Notes: generated by a model from the letters alone, not told the origin. A stretch of 47,740 nt of DNA from an uncultured Pseudomonadota bacterium (GCA_946479515.1 CAMLGF010000024.1:1-47740), one strand, 5' to 3'. Counted from the first letter of the stretch, positions 9,590 through 19,012 are shown. Program-made: numbers and translations.

Positions 9590-10435
9590 TCACGCCGGCT
9601 GCGGCGCGGCCAGGTAGTTGCCGGAGGGCTGGCCGCGGCGGTACGCGACGTACATCAGCGCGGCGCCCACGAACAGCATGGGAATGGTGAGCAGCATGCC
9701 CATGGTGAACCAGCCGCCGAAGAGATAGCCGTGTGCCGCCTCGTTCATGTGTTCATCGGGCAGGCGCCAGAACTCCACAGTGAAGCGCGCGATGCCGTAC
9801 ATGATGAGGAACAACCCGGACGGCGCCAGCCGCGGCCGGGGCCGGGACGTGAACCACCAGATCACGCAGAACAGCACCAGTCCCTCGAGCGCGGCCTCGT
9901 AGAGCTGCGTGGCGTGGCGCACCGTTCCGTTCACGTAGAAGCCCCAGGGCACGTCGGTGGGCTTGCCCCACAGCTCGCCGTTGATGAAATTGCCGATGCG
10001 CACGGCGAGGATGCCCAGGCCCGGCAAGGGTGCGGCGAAATCGAACACGTCGGCGACATTGCGCCGGCGGCGGATGGCGAAGATGGCGAACGCGAGCAGC
10101 ACGCCTAACAACCCGCCGTGGAAGGACATGCCCCCATCCCACACCTTGATAGGGTACCACGGGTTGTCCGCCGTCCAGAACTTCAGCCCGTAGAACAGCA
10201 CGTAGCCGATGCGGCCGCCGAGAATCGTGCCGAGCATGCCGAAGAACATGAAGTCGTCGATGTCCTGCGGCTTCCAGGTGGAGCCGGGCTTGTTCGCGCG
10301 CACGCGCCCCAACCACCATGCGGCGCCGAAGGCCACCAGGTACATGATGCCGTACCAGTGGATCTTCAACGGCCCGAAGCCGCCGAAGGGACCGATCTCG
10401 AAGGCGATGTTGTCGAAATTCGGGTACTGGAGCAT
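9590..10435 (-). CDS. lgt: Prolipoprotein diacylglyceryl transferase
   Basis: A 281-residue inner-membrane enzyme that adds diacylglycerol to the lipobox cysteine of prolipoproteins, needed for the several lipoproteins coded here. The Lgt signature [10 protein letters not shown] is seen as [13 protein letters not shown], and the HGGLLG motif and several hydrophobic segments are present. I start at ATG 10435 ([15 protein letters not shown]), the normal Lgt N-terminus; the open frame reaches further upstream only into rlmI. TAGAAT lies 10 nt before the ATG with no Shine-Dalgarno, so an internal leaderless promoter is possible. Confidence 0.97.
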   Translation of the reverse strand: MLQYPNFDNIAFEIGPFGGFGPLKIHWYGIMYLVAFGAAWWLGRVRANKPGSTWKPQDIDDFMFFGMLGTILGGRIGYVLFYGLKFWTADNPWYPIKVWDGGMSFHGGLLGVLLAFAIFAIRRRRNVADVFDFAAPLPGLGILAVRIGNFINGELWGKPTDVPWGFYVNGTVRHATQLYEAALEGLVLFCVIWWFTSRPRPRLAPSGLFLIMYGIARFTVEFWRLPDEHMNEAAHGYLFGGWFTMGMLLTIPMLFVGAALMYVAYRRGQPSGNYLAAPQPA

Positions 10436-10454
10436 GGCGCGGGGAATTCTACGT

Positions 10455-11648
10455 TCATTCCCTCGTGACGCGGCAGAAAAAACTCTTGAGGTAACGCGTC
10501 TCGGGAATCGCCGGATGCACCGGGTGATCCGGCGATTGACCGCCCAGCTCCAGCACCTGCACGAAGCGGCCGGCATGGCGGGCCGCGGCCTGGATGGCGG
10601 CCTGCAGCTCATCCGCGCCCAGGTGATACGAACAGGAGCAGGACACGAGCATGCCGTCGCGCTCGATCAGCGGCAGCGCGAGCTGGTTCAATTTCCGGTA
10701 CGCGGCCTGTGCCTGCGGCAGGTCCTTCTTGCGCTTGGCGAAGGCCGGCGGGTCGAGGATCACCACGTCGAAACGCTCGCCGGACTCCTGCAGGGATTTG
10801 AGTGCGTCGAAGGCGTCGTCCTTGAGCGTGTCGACCGCCACGCCGTTCGCGCGCGCATTGCGCGCAACGTACTCGAGCGCCGTCGCCGATGCATCCACGC
10901 AGGTGGCGCTGCCGGCGCCGCCCTTGAGCGCCGTGATGGCCCAGGCGCCGGCGTAGCTGCACACGTCCAGCACGCGCGCGCCGGGCGGCAGATACCGGCG
11001 CAACCGTTCCCGGTTGGCGGCCTGGTCGTAGAACCAGCCGGTCTTCTGGCCCGCGGCGAGCGGCGCCACGAAATCGACGCCCTGCTCGCGCACGGCGATC
11101 TCCCCGGGCAGCACGCCGTCGCCGGCCGCCTCCACGGCCGTGCCCAGGCCCTCGAGCTCGCGCGCGCCGGAATCGTTCTTCCACACCAGCGTCTTCACCG
11201 GCACCACCTTGGCCACCGCCGCCTCGATCTGCGGCCGCAGGAGGTCGATGCCCGCCGTGCCGCTCTGCGCCACGATGAGGTCGCCAAAGCGATCGAGCAC
11301 CAGGCCCGGCAGGCCGTCCGACTCGCCGAACACCAGGCGGTAGAACGGCTCGCGGTACAGCCGTTCGCGCAGGCCGAGCGCGATGCGCAGGCGATGCACC
11401 AGCAGCGAGGCGTCGAGTGGATAGGCCGGATCGCGCCCGACGATGCGCGCCGCGATGAGCGTGCGCGGGTTCACGTAGGCGTATCCCAGGAACTGGTCGC
11501 GGTCGGAATGCACCTGCACGGCCATGCCCGGCGCGAACTGTGTCAGCGGCGTCGCCGCGGTATCCACCTCGTTGCTGAAGATCCAGAGGTGGCCGGCGCG
11601 CAGGCGCCGGTCCTCGCCGCGTTTGAGTTTGAGGACGGGAAACGACAT
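10455..11648 (-). CDS. rlmI: 23S rRNA cytosine methyltransferase RlmI-like
   Basis: A 397-residue class I AdoMet methyltransferase. The first 75 residues form a PUA RNA-binding domain (LRAGHLWIFSNEVD). The catalytic part shows motif I VLDVCSYAGAWAI, motif IV DVVILDPPAFAKRKKDL and a CSCSYHL segment. Characterised RlmI makes 5-methylcytidine at position 1962 of 23S rRNA, and length and motifs fit. The start codon is 20 bp from the divergent DUF255 gene, and TAGAAT lies 7 nt before the ATG, so the mRNA is probably leaderless. Confidence 0.92.
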   Translation of the reverse strand: MSFPVLKLKRGEDRRLRAGHLWIFSNEVDTAATPLTQFAPGMAVQVHSDRDQFLGYAYVNPRTLIAARIVGRDPAYPLDASLLVHRLRIALGLRERLYREPFYRLVFGESDGLPGLVLDRFGDLIVAQSGTAGIDLLRPQIEAAVAKVVPVKTLVWKNDSGARELEGLGTAVEAAGDGVLPGEIAVREQGVDFVAPLAAGQKTGWFYDQAANRERLRRYLPPGARVLDVCSYAGAWAITALKGGAGSATCVDASATALEYVARNARANGVAVDTLKDDAFDALKSLQESGERFDVVILDPPAFAKRKKDLPQAQAAYRKLNQLALPLIERDGMLVSCSCSYHLGADELQAAIQAAARHAGRFVQVLELGGQSPDHPVHPAIPETRYLKSFFCRVTRE

Positions 11649-11654
11649 GGCGCG

Positions 11655-11661
11655 TATTCTA
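11655..11661. promoter_or_regulatory. Shared symmetric -10 element between rlmI and the DUF255 gene
   Basis: The heptamer TATTCTA reads TATTCT on the plus strand, 8 nt before ATG 11669, and TAGAAT on the minus strand, 7 nt before ATG 11648. Both fit a sigma-70 -10 box placed so that transcription begins at or next to the start codon. I see no convincing -35 boxes. Confidence 0.5.
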
Positions 11662-11668
11662 GCGGGCC

Positions 11669-13768
11669 ATGAACGACCAGCACCGCACGACGAATCGGCT
11701 GGCGACGGAAACCAGCCCGTACCTGCAACAGCACGCGACCAATCCCGTGGACTGGTACCCGTGGGGACCGGAGGCCTTCGCCGAAGCGCGGCGGACCGGC
11801 AAACCCGTGTTGCTGTCCGTGGGGTATTCGGCCTGCCATTGGTGCCACGTCATGGCGCACGAGTCTTTCGAAGACCCGGCCACGGCGCGGCTGATGAACG
11901 AGCTGTTCGTCAACATCAAGGTGGACCGCGAAGAGCGCCCGGACATCGACAAGATCTACCAGTTCGCGCACCAGGTGCTCACGCAACGCGGCGGCGGCTG
12001 GCCGCTGACCATGTTCCTCACGCACGACGACCAGAAGCCCTTCTTCGGCGGCACCTATTTCCCGAATACCGCCCGCTACGGCATGCCGGCATTCGCGACG
12101 ATTCTGCAACGCGTATCGGAGTACTACCGTGAGCAGTCCGCCGAGTTGCGCGCGCAGAACGACACCTTGATGGATGTATTCGGCGACCTCACGCCCGCGC
12201 CGGTGGGCGGCGACGTGCCGCTCGACGCGGTGCCGCTGGACGGCGCGCGCCAGCAGTTGCACGACACTTTCGATTCGAAGTATGGCGGCTTCGGCGGCGC
12301 GCCCAAGTTCCCGCATCCGGCTTCCATCGACCGGCTGCTGCATCACTGGCATTCCACCGCGGTTTCGCAGCAGCCGGATCTGCACGCGCTGTACATGGCC
12401 ACGCTCACGCTCACGCGCATGGCCGAAGGCGGCCTCTATGATCAGCTCGGCGGCGGCTTCGCGCGTTACTCGGTGGATCAGTTCTGGATGATCCCGCACT
12501 TCGAGAAGATGCTGTACGACAACGGCGCGCTGCTCGCGACCTACGCGGAAGCCGCGCTCGCGACCGGCGAGCCGCTGTTCAAGCGCATTGCCGTGGAAAC
12601 CGGCGAGTGGCTGCTGCGCGAGATGCAGGACCATTCCGCCGATTCCGGCGGTGGCTTCTACTCGGCCTACGATGCCGACTCCGAGGGTCACGAGGGCAAG
12701 TTCTATGTCTGGTCGCGCGAACAAGCGCAGGCCGCGCTCACTCCCCTGGAGTGGAACGTGTTCAGCCGGCGCTTCGGCTTCGATCAGCCCGCGAACTTCG
12801 AGGGCGCCTGGCACTGCCACGTCCATGTCTCGGTGGACCAGATCGCCAAGGAGTTGCAGATCGAGCCCGCGCTGGTCGGGAAGGAACTGGACGCGGCGCG
12901 GACCAAGCTGCTGGCGATCCGCAGCCGGCGCGCCTGGCCGGGCCTCGACGACAAGATACTCACGAGCTGGAACGCACTCGCCATCCGCGGGCTCGCCATC
13001 GCCGCGCGCACGCTCGCGCGGCCGGAGTTCGCCGCGGCCGCCGAGCGCGCCCTGGCCTTCGTGCGCGCCAATCTGTGGAAGCCGGACTCGGCGGGCGGTG
13101 GCCGGCTGCTGGCCACGGCGAAGGATGGCGTGTCGCATCTCAACGCCTATCTCGACGACTACGCCTATCTCGCCCAGGCGCTGCTCGAGATGCTGCAGCT
13201 GCGCTGGCGCAATGACGACGTCGCGTGGCTGCGCGCCCTGCTCGAGGTGATGCTCGGGAGATTCCAGGACGAGGAGCTCGGCGGCTTCTTCTTCACCTCC
13301 GACGACCACGAATCGCTGATCCATCGCAGCAAGAGTTTCAGCGACGATGCCATCCCCGCCGGCAATGGCATCGCCGCGCGCGTGCTGATCCGCGCAGGCT
13401 ACCTGCTGGGTGAAACCCGCTGGCTGACGGCAGGCGAACGCACGCTGCGCGCCGCCTGGCTGGCTCTCAACCGCTACCCGCACGGACACATGAGCCTGCT
13501 CGAGGCGCTGGACGAATACCGCACGCCGCCGGAGATCGTGATCATCCGCGGCGGCGAGGCGCAGGAGTGGCGCGACGAGTTGAACAAGCTCTATGCGCCG
13601 CATCGGCTGGTGTTCGCGATTCCGGCGGACTGTCCCGGGCTCGAGCCCGCCCTCGCCGACAAACAACCTGGCACCGGCACGCGTGCCTACGTGTGCCGCG
13701 GCAGCACGTGTTCCGCGCCGGTGGAGAGCCTGGCGGATCTCGCCCGCGTGGCACGCGCGCGGGTGTGA
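11669..13768 (+). CDS. DUF255 thioredoxin-fold / glycan epimerase-like protein (YyaL/SPATA20 type)
   Basis: A 699-residue soluble protein. The N-terminal 160 residues are the DUF255 thioredoxin-like domain with [18 protein letters not shown] (CxxC as CHWC) and [11 protein letters not shown]. The rest is the (alpha/alpha)6-barrel region typical of the family, with [23 protein letters not shown] and [13 protein letters not shown]. Family members are widespread from bacteria to mammals, but their substrate is not established; redox or sugar-isomerase roles have been suggested. No Shine-Dalgarno is present and the transcript is likely leaderless. Confidence 0.92.
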   Translation: MNDQHRTTNRLATETSPYLQQHATNPVDWYPWGPEAFAEARRTGKPVLLSVGYSACHWCHVMAHESFEDPATARLMNELFVNIKVDREERPDIDKIYQFAHQVLTQRGGGWPLTMFLTHDDQKPFFGGTYFPNTARYGMPAFATILQRVSEYYREQSAELRAQNDTLMDVFGDLTPAPVGGDVPLDAVPLDGARQQLHDTFDSKYGGFGGAPKFPHPASIDRLLHHWHSTAVSQQPDLHALYMATLTLTRMAEGGLYDQLGGGFARYSVDQFWMIPHFEKMLYDNGALLATYAEAALATGEPLFKRIAVETGEWLLREMQDHSADSGGGFYSAYDADSEGHEGKFYVWSREQAQAALTPLEWNVFSRRFGFDQPANFEGAWHCHVHVSVDQIAKELQIEPALVGKELDAARTKLLAIRSRRAWPGLDDKILTSWNALAIRGLAIAARTLARPEFAAAAERALAFVRANLWKPDSAGGGRLLATAKDGVSHLNAYLDDYAYLAQALLEMLQLRWRNDDVAWLRALLEVMLGRFQDEELGGFFFTSDDHESLIHRSKSFSDDAIPAGNGIAARVLIRAGYLLGETRWLTAGERTLRAAWLALNRYPHGHMSLLEALDEYRTPPEIVIIRGGEAQEWRDELNKLYAPHRLVFAIPADCPGLEPALADKQPGTGTRAYVCRGSTCSAPVESLADLARVARARV

Positions 13769-13772
13769 GCCG

Positions 13773-14189
13773 CTATTTCTTGCGCGTCGTGGTCTTGCGG
13801 ACCGTGGTTTTCTTGCGCGTGGTTTCGCTGCGCGGCGCTCGTGTCTGCCCGGCCTTCGCCGCGCGCCTGGCCAGCGCCGCCTGCCGCGACTTGCGCGCCC
13901 AGGCGACCAGCTGTTCCGCGTCCTCGATCACGTCCACCGGCACCTGGTGATAGCCGAGAACCTGCTGCGTCTTCTCCGGAAAGGGCATGAACTTGGGCAT
14001 GCCGCGCGAAAGATAGTCCGCGATGTTCGCCCCGCCGGTCTTGAAGTACAGCGTGTCGTCGTCGATGAGACCGAAGAACAGCCCGTCGCAGTACAGGCCG
14101 ATGCCGCCGAACATGCGACTGGCCCGCAACGCCGGCAAGCTTTCGAGCTGCTCGAGAATGTACGCGAGATATTGCGGTTGTACCGCCAT
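13773..14189 (-). CDS. TfoX N-terminal domain protein
   Basis: A 138-residue protein starting at ATG 14189; the longer frame would overlap the HIT gene. Residues about 5-100 match the TfoX/Sxy N-terminal domain (LPALRASRMFGGIGLYCDGLFFGLI, YLSRGMPKFMPF). The C-terminal 35 residues are Lys/Thr/Arg-rich (TTRKKTTVRKTTTRKK). The TfoX C-terminal domain is missing. TfoX proteins are linked to competence in some bacteria, but single-domain forms have no known role. It is convergent with the DUF255 gene, 4 bp apart. Confidence 0.85.
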   Translation of the reverse strand: MAVQPQYLAYILEQLESLPALRASRMFGGIGLYCDGLFFGLIDDDTLYFKTGGANIADYLSRGMPKFMPFPEKTQQVLGYHQVPVDVIEDAEQLVAWARKSRQAALARRAAKAGQTRAPRSETTRKKTTVRKTTTRKK

Positions 14190-14199
14190 GGACCGAAGT

Positions 14200-14700
14200 C
14201 TAGTCCGGTACGCGCAGCGCACCCAGCAATGCCAGCTCCACGCGCAGCGCCTTGATCAGCGGCGCGGCGGCGGCCGCATCGAATGCCGGCGCGGCATTCC
14301 AGTCGTAAGCCCAGGGATGCTGGGTCTGCAGGGCCTCGGGCTCGCTGCGATAACGCGGTATCACGTGCGCGTGCAGCGCCGGCTCCACGTTGCCGAATAT
14401 GGCGTAGTTGATGCGCACCGGCGATGCCGCGCGCATCAGCGCATCGCCCAGCCGCGACATGTCGAGCAGGAACTGCGAGCGCCGCTCGGGGATCAGCGCA
14501 TTGAGGTCGGGCACCACCGGGTCCGGCAGCAGCAGCAAATAGCCGGGCACGATCTGCTGATGACCGAACACCGCCCATCCCGACGAGCAACGTCCGAGCA
14601 CGGTGGGGTCCCGGCCGGCGCGCGCTTCGTGTACGCGCCGATGAATGGCTGTGAGCAAGGGAGTCTCTTCGAGTTGTTGGATCCCTATATCTGTCACCAC
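14200..14700 (-). CDS. HIT-family nucleotide hydrolase/transferase
   Basis: A 166-residue protein beginning with GTG 14700 or the next GTG; GGGAG lies about 10 nt upstream. The histidine-triad segment reads EPALHAHVIPRY, so the first His of HxHxH is Ala while the middle (catalytic) and last His remain. SGWAVFGHQQIVPGYLLLLP and NYAIFGNVEPA fit the FHIT-like fold. Such proteins hydrolyse or transfer nucleotidyl groups; the substrate is unknown. It lies just upstream of the TfoX-like gene, in the same direction. Confidence 0.8.
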   Translation of the reverse strand: MVTDIGIQQLEETPLLTAIHRRVHEARAGRDPTVLGRCSSGWAVFGHQQIVPGYLLLLPDPVVPDLNALIPERRSQFLLDMSRLGDALMRAASPVRINYAIFGNVEPALHAHVIPRYRSEPEALQTQHPWAYDWNAAPAFDAAAAAPLIKALRVELALLGALRVPD

Positions 14701-14745
14701 CGCCCGATTTCTCCCACCTGAAATTCTTACACGCCTGAAAACCTC

Positions 14746-14778
14746 GCCGGGGCAGCCACCCGTAGTGGCCGCCCCGGC
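14746..14778 (-). terminator. Strong hairpin, likely terminator of the lipoprotein operon
   Basis: GCCGGGGC and GCCAC arms pair with GTGGC and GCCCCGGC around a 5-nt loop, with one unpaired base on each side. On the minus strand it is followed by GAGGTTTTC. It lies 30 bp after the stop of the gene ending at 14808. The U tract is short, so the terminator call is moderate. Confidence 0.6.
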
Positions 14779-14807
14779 AAATGTAGTCGTGGCGGCGCGC
14801 GAACGCG

Positions 14808-15935
14808 CTATTTTTTCTTGTGCTTCAGCAGCTCGATGAGCTTGCTTGCCACCGCCGTGCCATCGCCCATCGACGCCGGAAACGAGCCAGCCGACAGGTT
14901 CGCGAACGTCAGGCTGTTCTGCCGGACCGACCTCACCACCTGGCCAGGCTGGATCTCGACTTCCTCGATCACGACGTCGTAATTCCAGTGGTCGCCGATG
15001 GGCGGCACCGCGTTGAAACGGATGATGCCGAAGGTGGCGCTGCGCGACTGTCCCGGAGCGAGCTGGAACTGAGTGTCCGCGCTGCGGCCCGTGACCACGC
15101 CGATGCCCTTGACGCTGGTGTCATGGGTGCCCGGCCTGCCCCAGGTGAAGCCATTGCCGAAGTTGTCGAGCGCGGCGCTCGAAGACGCGCGATACGCAAG
15201 GATCACCGGCTTGTCGCTGATGTTCCGGAACCGGATGTTGATGGATACGGACTGATGCCGGGCGCCGGCGGTCATGGCGCTGGACTGCACCTGCACCACC
15301 TCCGCGACGAAGCTACCAGCATTGAAGCAGCGCGCCGAATTCGTGCACGGATCGGCCGGCGCCGCGGGCGCGGCGACGGCCTGCTCGGTCGCGCCTGAGG
15401 GACTGCCGGCCGGTGCAGTCACCTCGCCCAGCGAAGCGAAATGCAGCGCGTGCTCGGAACCGAGCTTGTGCTGATCACCCGGGCCCGTGGTGATCTCGCG
15501 AATGGCGAGATCCAGCTCGAAGTGGCTGCCGGCCTTTTCCTTCCCCGGTTTCCAGCCTAGCTCGAACCGCGCGTCGCCTGCCTCGCCGGGCGCCAGCACG
15601 AACTTCGGATCGACCCGGTCGCCGCTGATCTCACCGATTGCGCGCACCGAATTCGATCCCGAAGCGAGGTAGCGATTGCCTCGTTCGTCGATGGCCACGC
15701 CGGAGTCCGTGACATAGCCGAGCGTCAATGGCTTGGCCGTGCGGTTCTCGAAGCGCATCGTGACGGTGAGCAGGCGCTTGCCATCCTGCTTGCTGGTGCG
15801 CAAACCGGTCACCGTCGCGACGAAGCTGCGTGTCTCGACGCAGGACGCGCCGGGCGCGCACGGCGGCGTCGCGGCCCGGGCATCTGCCAGCAGCAAGGCG
15901 CCGGTGAGCGCCGCCAGGATCCTGAAGTTCTTCAT
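14808..15935 (-). CDS. Exported protein with two related beta-domain repeats
   Basis: A 375-residue product starting at ATG 15935 (MKNFRILAALTGALLLADARA, a signal peptide). After cleavage there are two homologous halves, about residues 25-170 and 195-350. Each begins with PCxxxxxC, then FVA-V, a strand with R-FRN/FEN...KP..L.Y, a D..GN segment, LAPG(E/Q) and a closing hydrophobic strand ending in EI. This suggests tandem Ig-like beta domains with a disulfide each. A Lys-rich tail (LLKHKKK) ends the protein. I do not recognise a named family. Its ATG overlaps the upstream stop (ATGA), so it is the third gene of an operon. Confidence 0.8.
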   Translation of the reverse strand: MKNFRILAALTGALLLADARAATPPCAPGASCVETRSFVATVTGLRTSKQDGKRLLTVTMRFENRTAKPLTLGYVTDSGVAIDERGNRYLASGSNSVRAIGEISGDRVDPKFVLAPGEAGDARFELGWKPGKEKAGSHFELDLAIREITTGPGDQHKLGSEHALHFASLGEVTAPAGSPSGATEQAVAAPAAPADPCTNSARCFNAGSFVAEVVQVQSSAMTAGARHQSVSINIRFRNISDKPVILAYRASSSAALDNFGNGFTWGRPGTHDTSVKGIGVVTGRSADTQFQLAPGQSRSATFGIIRFNAVPPIGDHWNYDVVIEEVEIQPGQVVRSVRQNSLTFANLSAGSFPASMGDGTAVASKLIELLKHKKK

Positions 15936-16687
15936 GTGTCTCCCCTGTTCGCGAGCTGCACGCGGCCCAGCAACGTGCCGCCGCGGTTCTCGCGCAATTC
16001 GTATTCGATGACGTCGACGGTGATGGATCCGCCTTCCGGCGCGGCATGCACGTCGCGGATGGTGAGCAGTGCGTCCACGGTCACATCGCCGGAGAAACCC
16101 ACGCGGTCGCGCACGCCTTGTGCCTGCGCGGCTGGCACGCGCCACACCTGCGCTTTTCGGGCATTACCGAAGCGCAGCTGGACTTTCTGTCCCAACGCCT
16201 GGTACTCGACCACGGAACTCGGCGCCAGCGCACGCACCGTGAACTCGCCGTAGGTGCTGTCGTATTCGCTGAGGTCCGCCCGCAGCGTCAGCCGCAGGGC
16301 GCCGACGCCGCGTACGCTGGCCAATCCCGATTGCAGCTCCTGGCGCACGACCTCGCGCTGGGCCGGCTTGTCCGCGGGCCGCGCCATGCGCACGCGCATG
16401 TCGTCGTCGACGGATTGCTCGACGGGCACGGGCAGACCGGCCAGGTCGAAATACAGCAGCACCAATGTCGTGTTGTCGGGGTTGATCAGCTCGCGAGGCC
16501 GCGGCTCGGCTGCAGGCCGCGCCCCAGACGACCCGGCGACCGTGGACCCGGCGGCTGTCGACTCGTCGGCCAGCGTGGTGCCCGACCGGCTCCGCGCGTC
16601 GTCTGGCATTTCCGTCGCGGCAGACGGCGCAGGCGCGCCGCATCCGGCGCAGAGCACGGCGATCGGCAGTAAGACGAGGGCCTTCAT
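15932..16687 (-). CDS. Lipoprotein of unknown function
   Basis: A 251-residue protein with a lipobox VLCAGC (Cys16). A Ser/Thr/Ala-rich linker follows, then from about residue 65 a compact domain (NPDNTTLVLLYFDLAGLPVP, LRLTLRADLSEYDSTYGEFTVR, GGSITVDVIEYELRE). The alternating hydrophobic pattern suggests mostly beta structure. It resembles proteins labelled DUF4852, but I am not sure of that. It overlaps the next gene by four bases and follows the upstream lipoprotein gene by 4 bp. Confidence 0.8.
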   Translation of the reverse strand: MKALVLLPIAVLCAGCGAPAPSAATEMPDDARSRSGTTLADESTAAGSTVAGSSGARPAAEPRPRELINPDNTTLVLLYFDLAGLPVPVEQSVDDDMRVRMARPADKPAQREVVRQELQSGLASVRGVGALRLTLRADLSEYDSTYGEFTVRALAPSSVVEYQALGQKVQLRFGNARKAQVWRVPAAQAQGVRDRVGFSGDVTVDALLTIRDVHAAPEGGSITVDVIEYELRENRGGTLLGRVQLANRGDT

Positions 16688-16691
16688 GGCA

Positions 16692-17654
16692 TCACAGCTG
16701 CGGCTGGTCGGCGTTCTTCGCCGCGTCCTGCACCTGCTGGGCTCGCCGGCGCATCTCGGCGGATTCCAGCTCCTGCTCGGTGTGCATGATCGCCTCGTAA
16801 CCGCCAGCGTGGTCGTTCACGCCCACCTGGAAGAATTGCGCCAGCGCGGGATTCTCGCGCACCGGCTGCACGAGCGCGGCCACCACGATGCCGCAATCCG
16901 GCGAGAAGCTGCTGCCGCCATCCGGGTCCGCATTGCCATTGCAGCGATTGGCGAGCGGCGCGGTCTCGGGCACGAACCGGCCCTGCGGGTCGTGTACCCA
17001 GGTCAGGTAGATCATCTGCGGCATCACCTGCTTGCGCGTGGGCTGCCCGTACTTCTTGCTCAGCGCGTCGGCGACGCTCTCGATGGTGGGGTTACGGCCC
17101 TCGGCGAACCATTCCTCGCGTGCGACCGCGATGACGCGCTCCTGGCCGGGCAGGCCCATGGTCGACACGTACCACTTGGCCTCGCCGGGTTTCATGTCCT
17201 GGCGGACGGCATTGCCGGAGCGTGCCGCGAACTCCTCGGACATTTCGCGCATGTATTGCTGGGAGGTCTTGGCCACGCGCGGCTCGGCATTGCGGGCGGA
17301 GAACCCCTGGCGCAGCGTCGCGCCGTAGGTATTGATGTTGAATCCCGAGCCGCCCGGCTGGATCACGAGCAACTCGCCCGTGCACATCACCAGGTTCGCG
17401 GCTTCCTCGTAAGTGAGCCCTGGGCGAACGCCCAGCACGTCGTCCACCGGCGCGCCGGCCTTGCGCGCGGGAGTGTCGATCTCCGCGGGGCAATCGAGGT
17501 CGCCGCGCGCCTCCTCGGCGACCTCTGCCGCCGTGGCGTTGCCGGTCGGCGGCTTTGGTTGCGCGGCAGGCGCTGCCGACTGGCCGGATTCCCCGGCACC
17601 GCAGGCGGCAAGCAGAGAGGCGAGCAGCAGGCTCGAGAACATTCGCGGTTTCAT
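16692..17654 (-). CDS. Lipoprotein of unknown function, first gene of operon
   Basis: A 320-residue product. I chose ATG 17654 because GGGGAG lies about 7 nt upstream and it places a clean lipoprotein signal (FSSLLLASLLAACGAGE, Cys18) at the N-terminus. After a Pro/Ala linker comes DCPAEIDTPARKAG, then a region with LVMCTGELLVIQPG and a C-terminal half with NRCNGNADPDGGSSFSPDCG. Several cysteines could form disulfides in the periplasm. No family is recognised. It diverges from the ECF sigma operon across about 170 bp, which may link their control. Confidence 0.8.
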   Translation of the reverse strand: MKPRMFSSLLLASLLAACGAGESGQSAAPAAQPKPPTGNATAAEVAEEARGDLDCPAEIDTPARKAGAPVDDVLGVRPGLTYEEAANLVMCTGELLVIQPGGSGFNINTYGATLRQGFSARNAEPRVAKTSQQYMREMSEEFAARSGNAVRQDMKPGEAKWYVSTMGLPGQERVIAVAREEWFAEGRNPTIESVADALSKKYGQPTRKQVMPQMIYLTWVHDPQGRFVPETAPLANRCNGNADPDGGSSFSPDCGIVVAALVQPVRENPALAQFFQVGVNDHAGGYEAIMHTEQELESAEMRRRAQQVQDAAKNADQPQL

Positions 17655-17782
17655 CGCTTTCTCCCCGATGAGATTTCTGATCGTTTGCCGGTAGACGGCC
17701 GGCTTCACGAAACGTCAGGGCGGCGCGGCGAACCTGACGCCCGGGGGTCCGGTACGTCTCCTCTGCATGTCGCGACCTGCGG

Positions 17783-17810
17783 TTGCACACACGGCGCGCT
17801 GGGGTAGGCT
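17783..17810 (+). promoter_or_regulatory. Candidate promoter of the sigma-CHAT operon
   Basis: TTGCAC (17783-17788) and TAGGCT (17805-17810) are separated by 16 bp and lie just before the GTG of the sigma factor gene. This is a weak sigma-70-like match read by eye. Confidence 0.3.
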
Positions 17811-17825
17811 TGGCGCAAAAGAAGC

Positions 17826-18464
17826 GTGGACCATCGCGCGCCAGGGGTCGTTCTGGACAAACAAGAATTCATGCGGGCGTGTCGCGAAGGTGGCACAGCC
17901 ATCGAGCGAGCGCTGCGCAGGCTCGACCGGGATTTCTTCTCGCTGTTGCAGGCCCGCGCACAGCGTTTTCTGCGCAGCGCCGATGCGGCCCGTGACCTGG
18001 TGCAGGAGACCTTCATCAAGGTGTGGCAGCGTTGCGCGCTGTTCCGCGGCGATTCCGACTTGCTGCCCTGGATCGAGGCCATCCTGCGCAATGCTTTGCT
18101 CGATCAACTGCGGCGGTCGCATCGCGAGGTTCCCTTCGACGCGGAAGACTCCATGAACACGGAGTTGTCGGCCCGTGTCGCGGAGCTGTCGATGCGGGAG
18201 ATCGCCCGCCCCGACGACGATCTGCGCCGCGACCAGCTCTCCCAGTGCTTCCAGCGTTGCTGGCAGCGCTTCGAATCCGAGGCGCCGCGCCACGCAGCGG
18301 TGATCTCCTGGATCGCGGCCGACGGCCTCTCGCACGAGGCCATCGCCGAACTACTCGACCGCTCCCCGGGCGCCACGCGCGAATTCATTTCGCAATGTCG
18401 CAAGCGCGCCCGGGTGTACCTCGCGGATTGGTACCAGATGGCCTTCGGCAGGGACGACTCATGA
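17826..18464 (+). CDS. ECF-type RNA polymerase sigma factor
   Basis: A 212-residue protein with the two conserved sigma-70 regions of ECF factors: region 2 around DAARDLVQETFIKVWQRC and WIEAILRNALLDQLRR, and region 4 around ISWIAADGLSHEAIAELL, SPGATREFISQCRKR. It would direct RNA polymerase to its own regulon. The start is GTG 17826 or ATG 17871; neither has a strong ribosome-binding site. Its stop overlaps the start of the membrane-protein gene (ATGA), and that gene overlaps the CHAT gene, so the three are one coupled operon. Confidence 0.9.
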   Translation: MDHRAPGVVLDKQEFMRACREGGTAIERALRRLDRDFFSLLQARAQRFLRSADAARDLVQETFIKVWQRCALFRGDSDLLPWIEAILRNALLDQLRRSHREVPFDAEDSMNTELSARVAELSMREIARPDDDLRRDQLSQCFQRCWQRFESEAPRHAAVISWIAADGLSHEAIAELLDRSPGATREFISQCRKRARVYLADWYQMAFGRDDS

Positions 18465-19012
18465 GCGACGACGACCAGAACTGGATCGACGCCCTTGCCG
18501 GCCGCGAAACCGCGGACTCTCCCACGCGGCGCGAGGCCGAGGCCTTGCGCGAGGCGCTGCGCGCCAACGCCGCCCCCGCGGCGGTGAGTATCGGCGCCGA
18601 CCCGGACCGCGAGCGCGCGCTGCTTGCGCGAGCCGTGCGCGCAGGATTGCTGCCCGCTCGCCCCTTGCGACCACGCTGGCCGCTGGCGCTCGCCGCCGGC
18701 GTGGTGCTCGCGCTGGGACTGGGGTTCGCGATGCACCGTCTGCAAATCTCCGGCAACCTCATCGAACGCGGCGCGGAAGACGGCGTGGTGCGACTCACCG
18801 CCGCCAATCCCGCGGCGCTCAAGCAGACGATTCTGCGCGAGCTGCACGCGGCCGGCGTGAGCGCCACGGGCTATGAAGCGCTCAACGTGCATGGCATCGA
18901 CGCCGACCTGGTCCTGCCGCTGAGCGAGCCGGTGCGCGAGGTGCTGCGCGCGCACGGCATTGCGGAGCCCGCCGACGGCGCGCTGCGCATCGAGATCCGG
19001 GGGAATGAATGA
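18461..19012 (+). CDS. Single-pass membrane protein, possible anti-sigma regulator
   Basis: A 183-residue product. The first 65 residues are acidic and soluble (MSDDDQNWIDALAGRE), then a positively charged RPLRPRWP leads into one membrane segment at about 73-92. The remaining 90 residues lie outside and form an alpha/beta domain. The topology (cytoplasmic N-terminal part, one helix, periplasmic domain) and position after an ECF sigma gene are typical of anti-sigma factors. I see no zinc-binding HxxxCxxC motif, so the function is inferred from context. It overlaps both neighbours by four bases. Confidence 0.75.
   Translation: MSDDDQNWIDALAGRETADSPTRREAEALREALRANAAPAAVSIGADPDRERALLARAVRAGLLPARPLRPRWPLALAAGVVLALGLGFAMHRLQISGNLIERGAEDGVVRLTAANPAALKQTILRELHAAGVSATGYEALNVHGIDADLVLPLSEPVREVLRAHGIAEPADGALRIEIRGNE

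Noticed and set aside
11543..13666. A 707-residue open frame on the minus strand
   Set aside because: It is antisense to the DUF255 gene and runs into rlmI in a wrong frame; no motifs.
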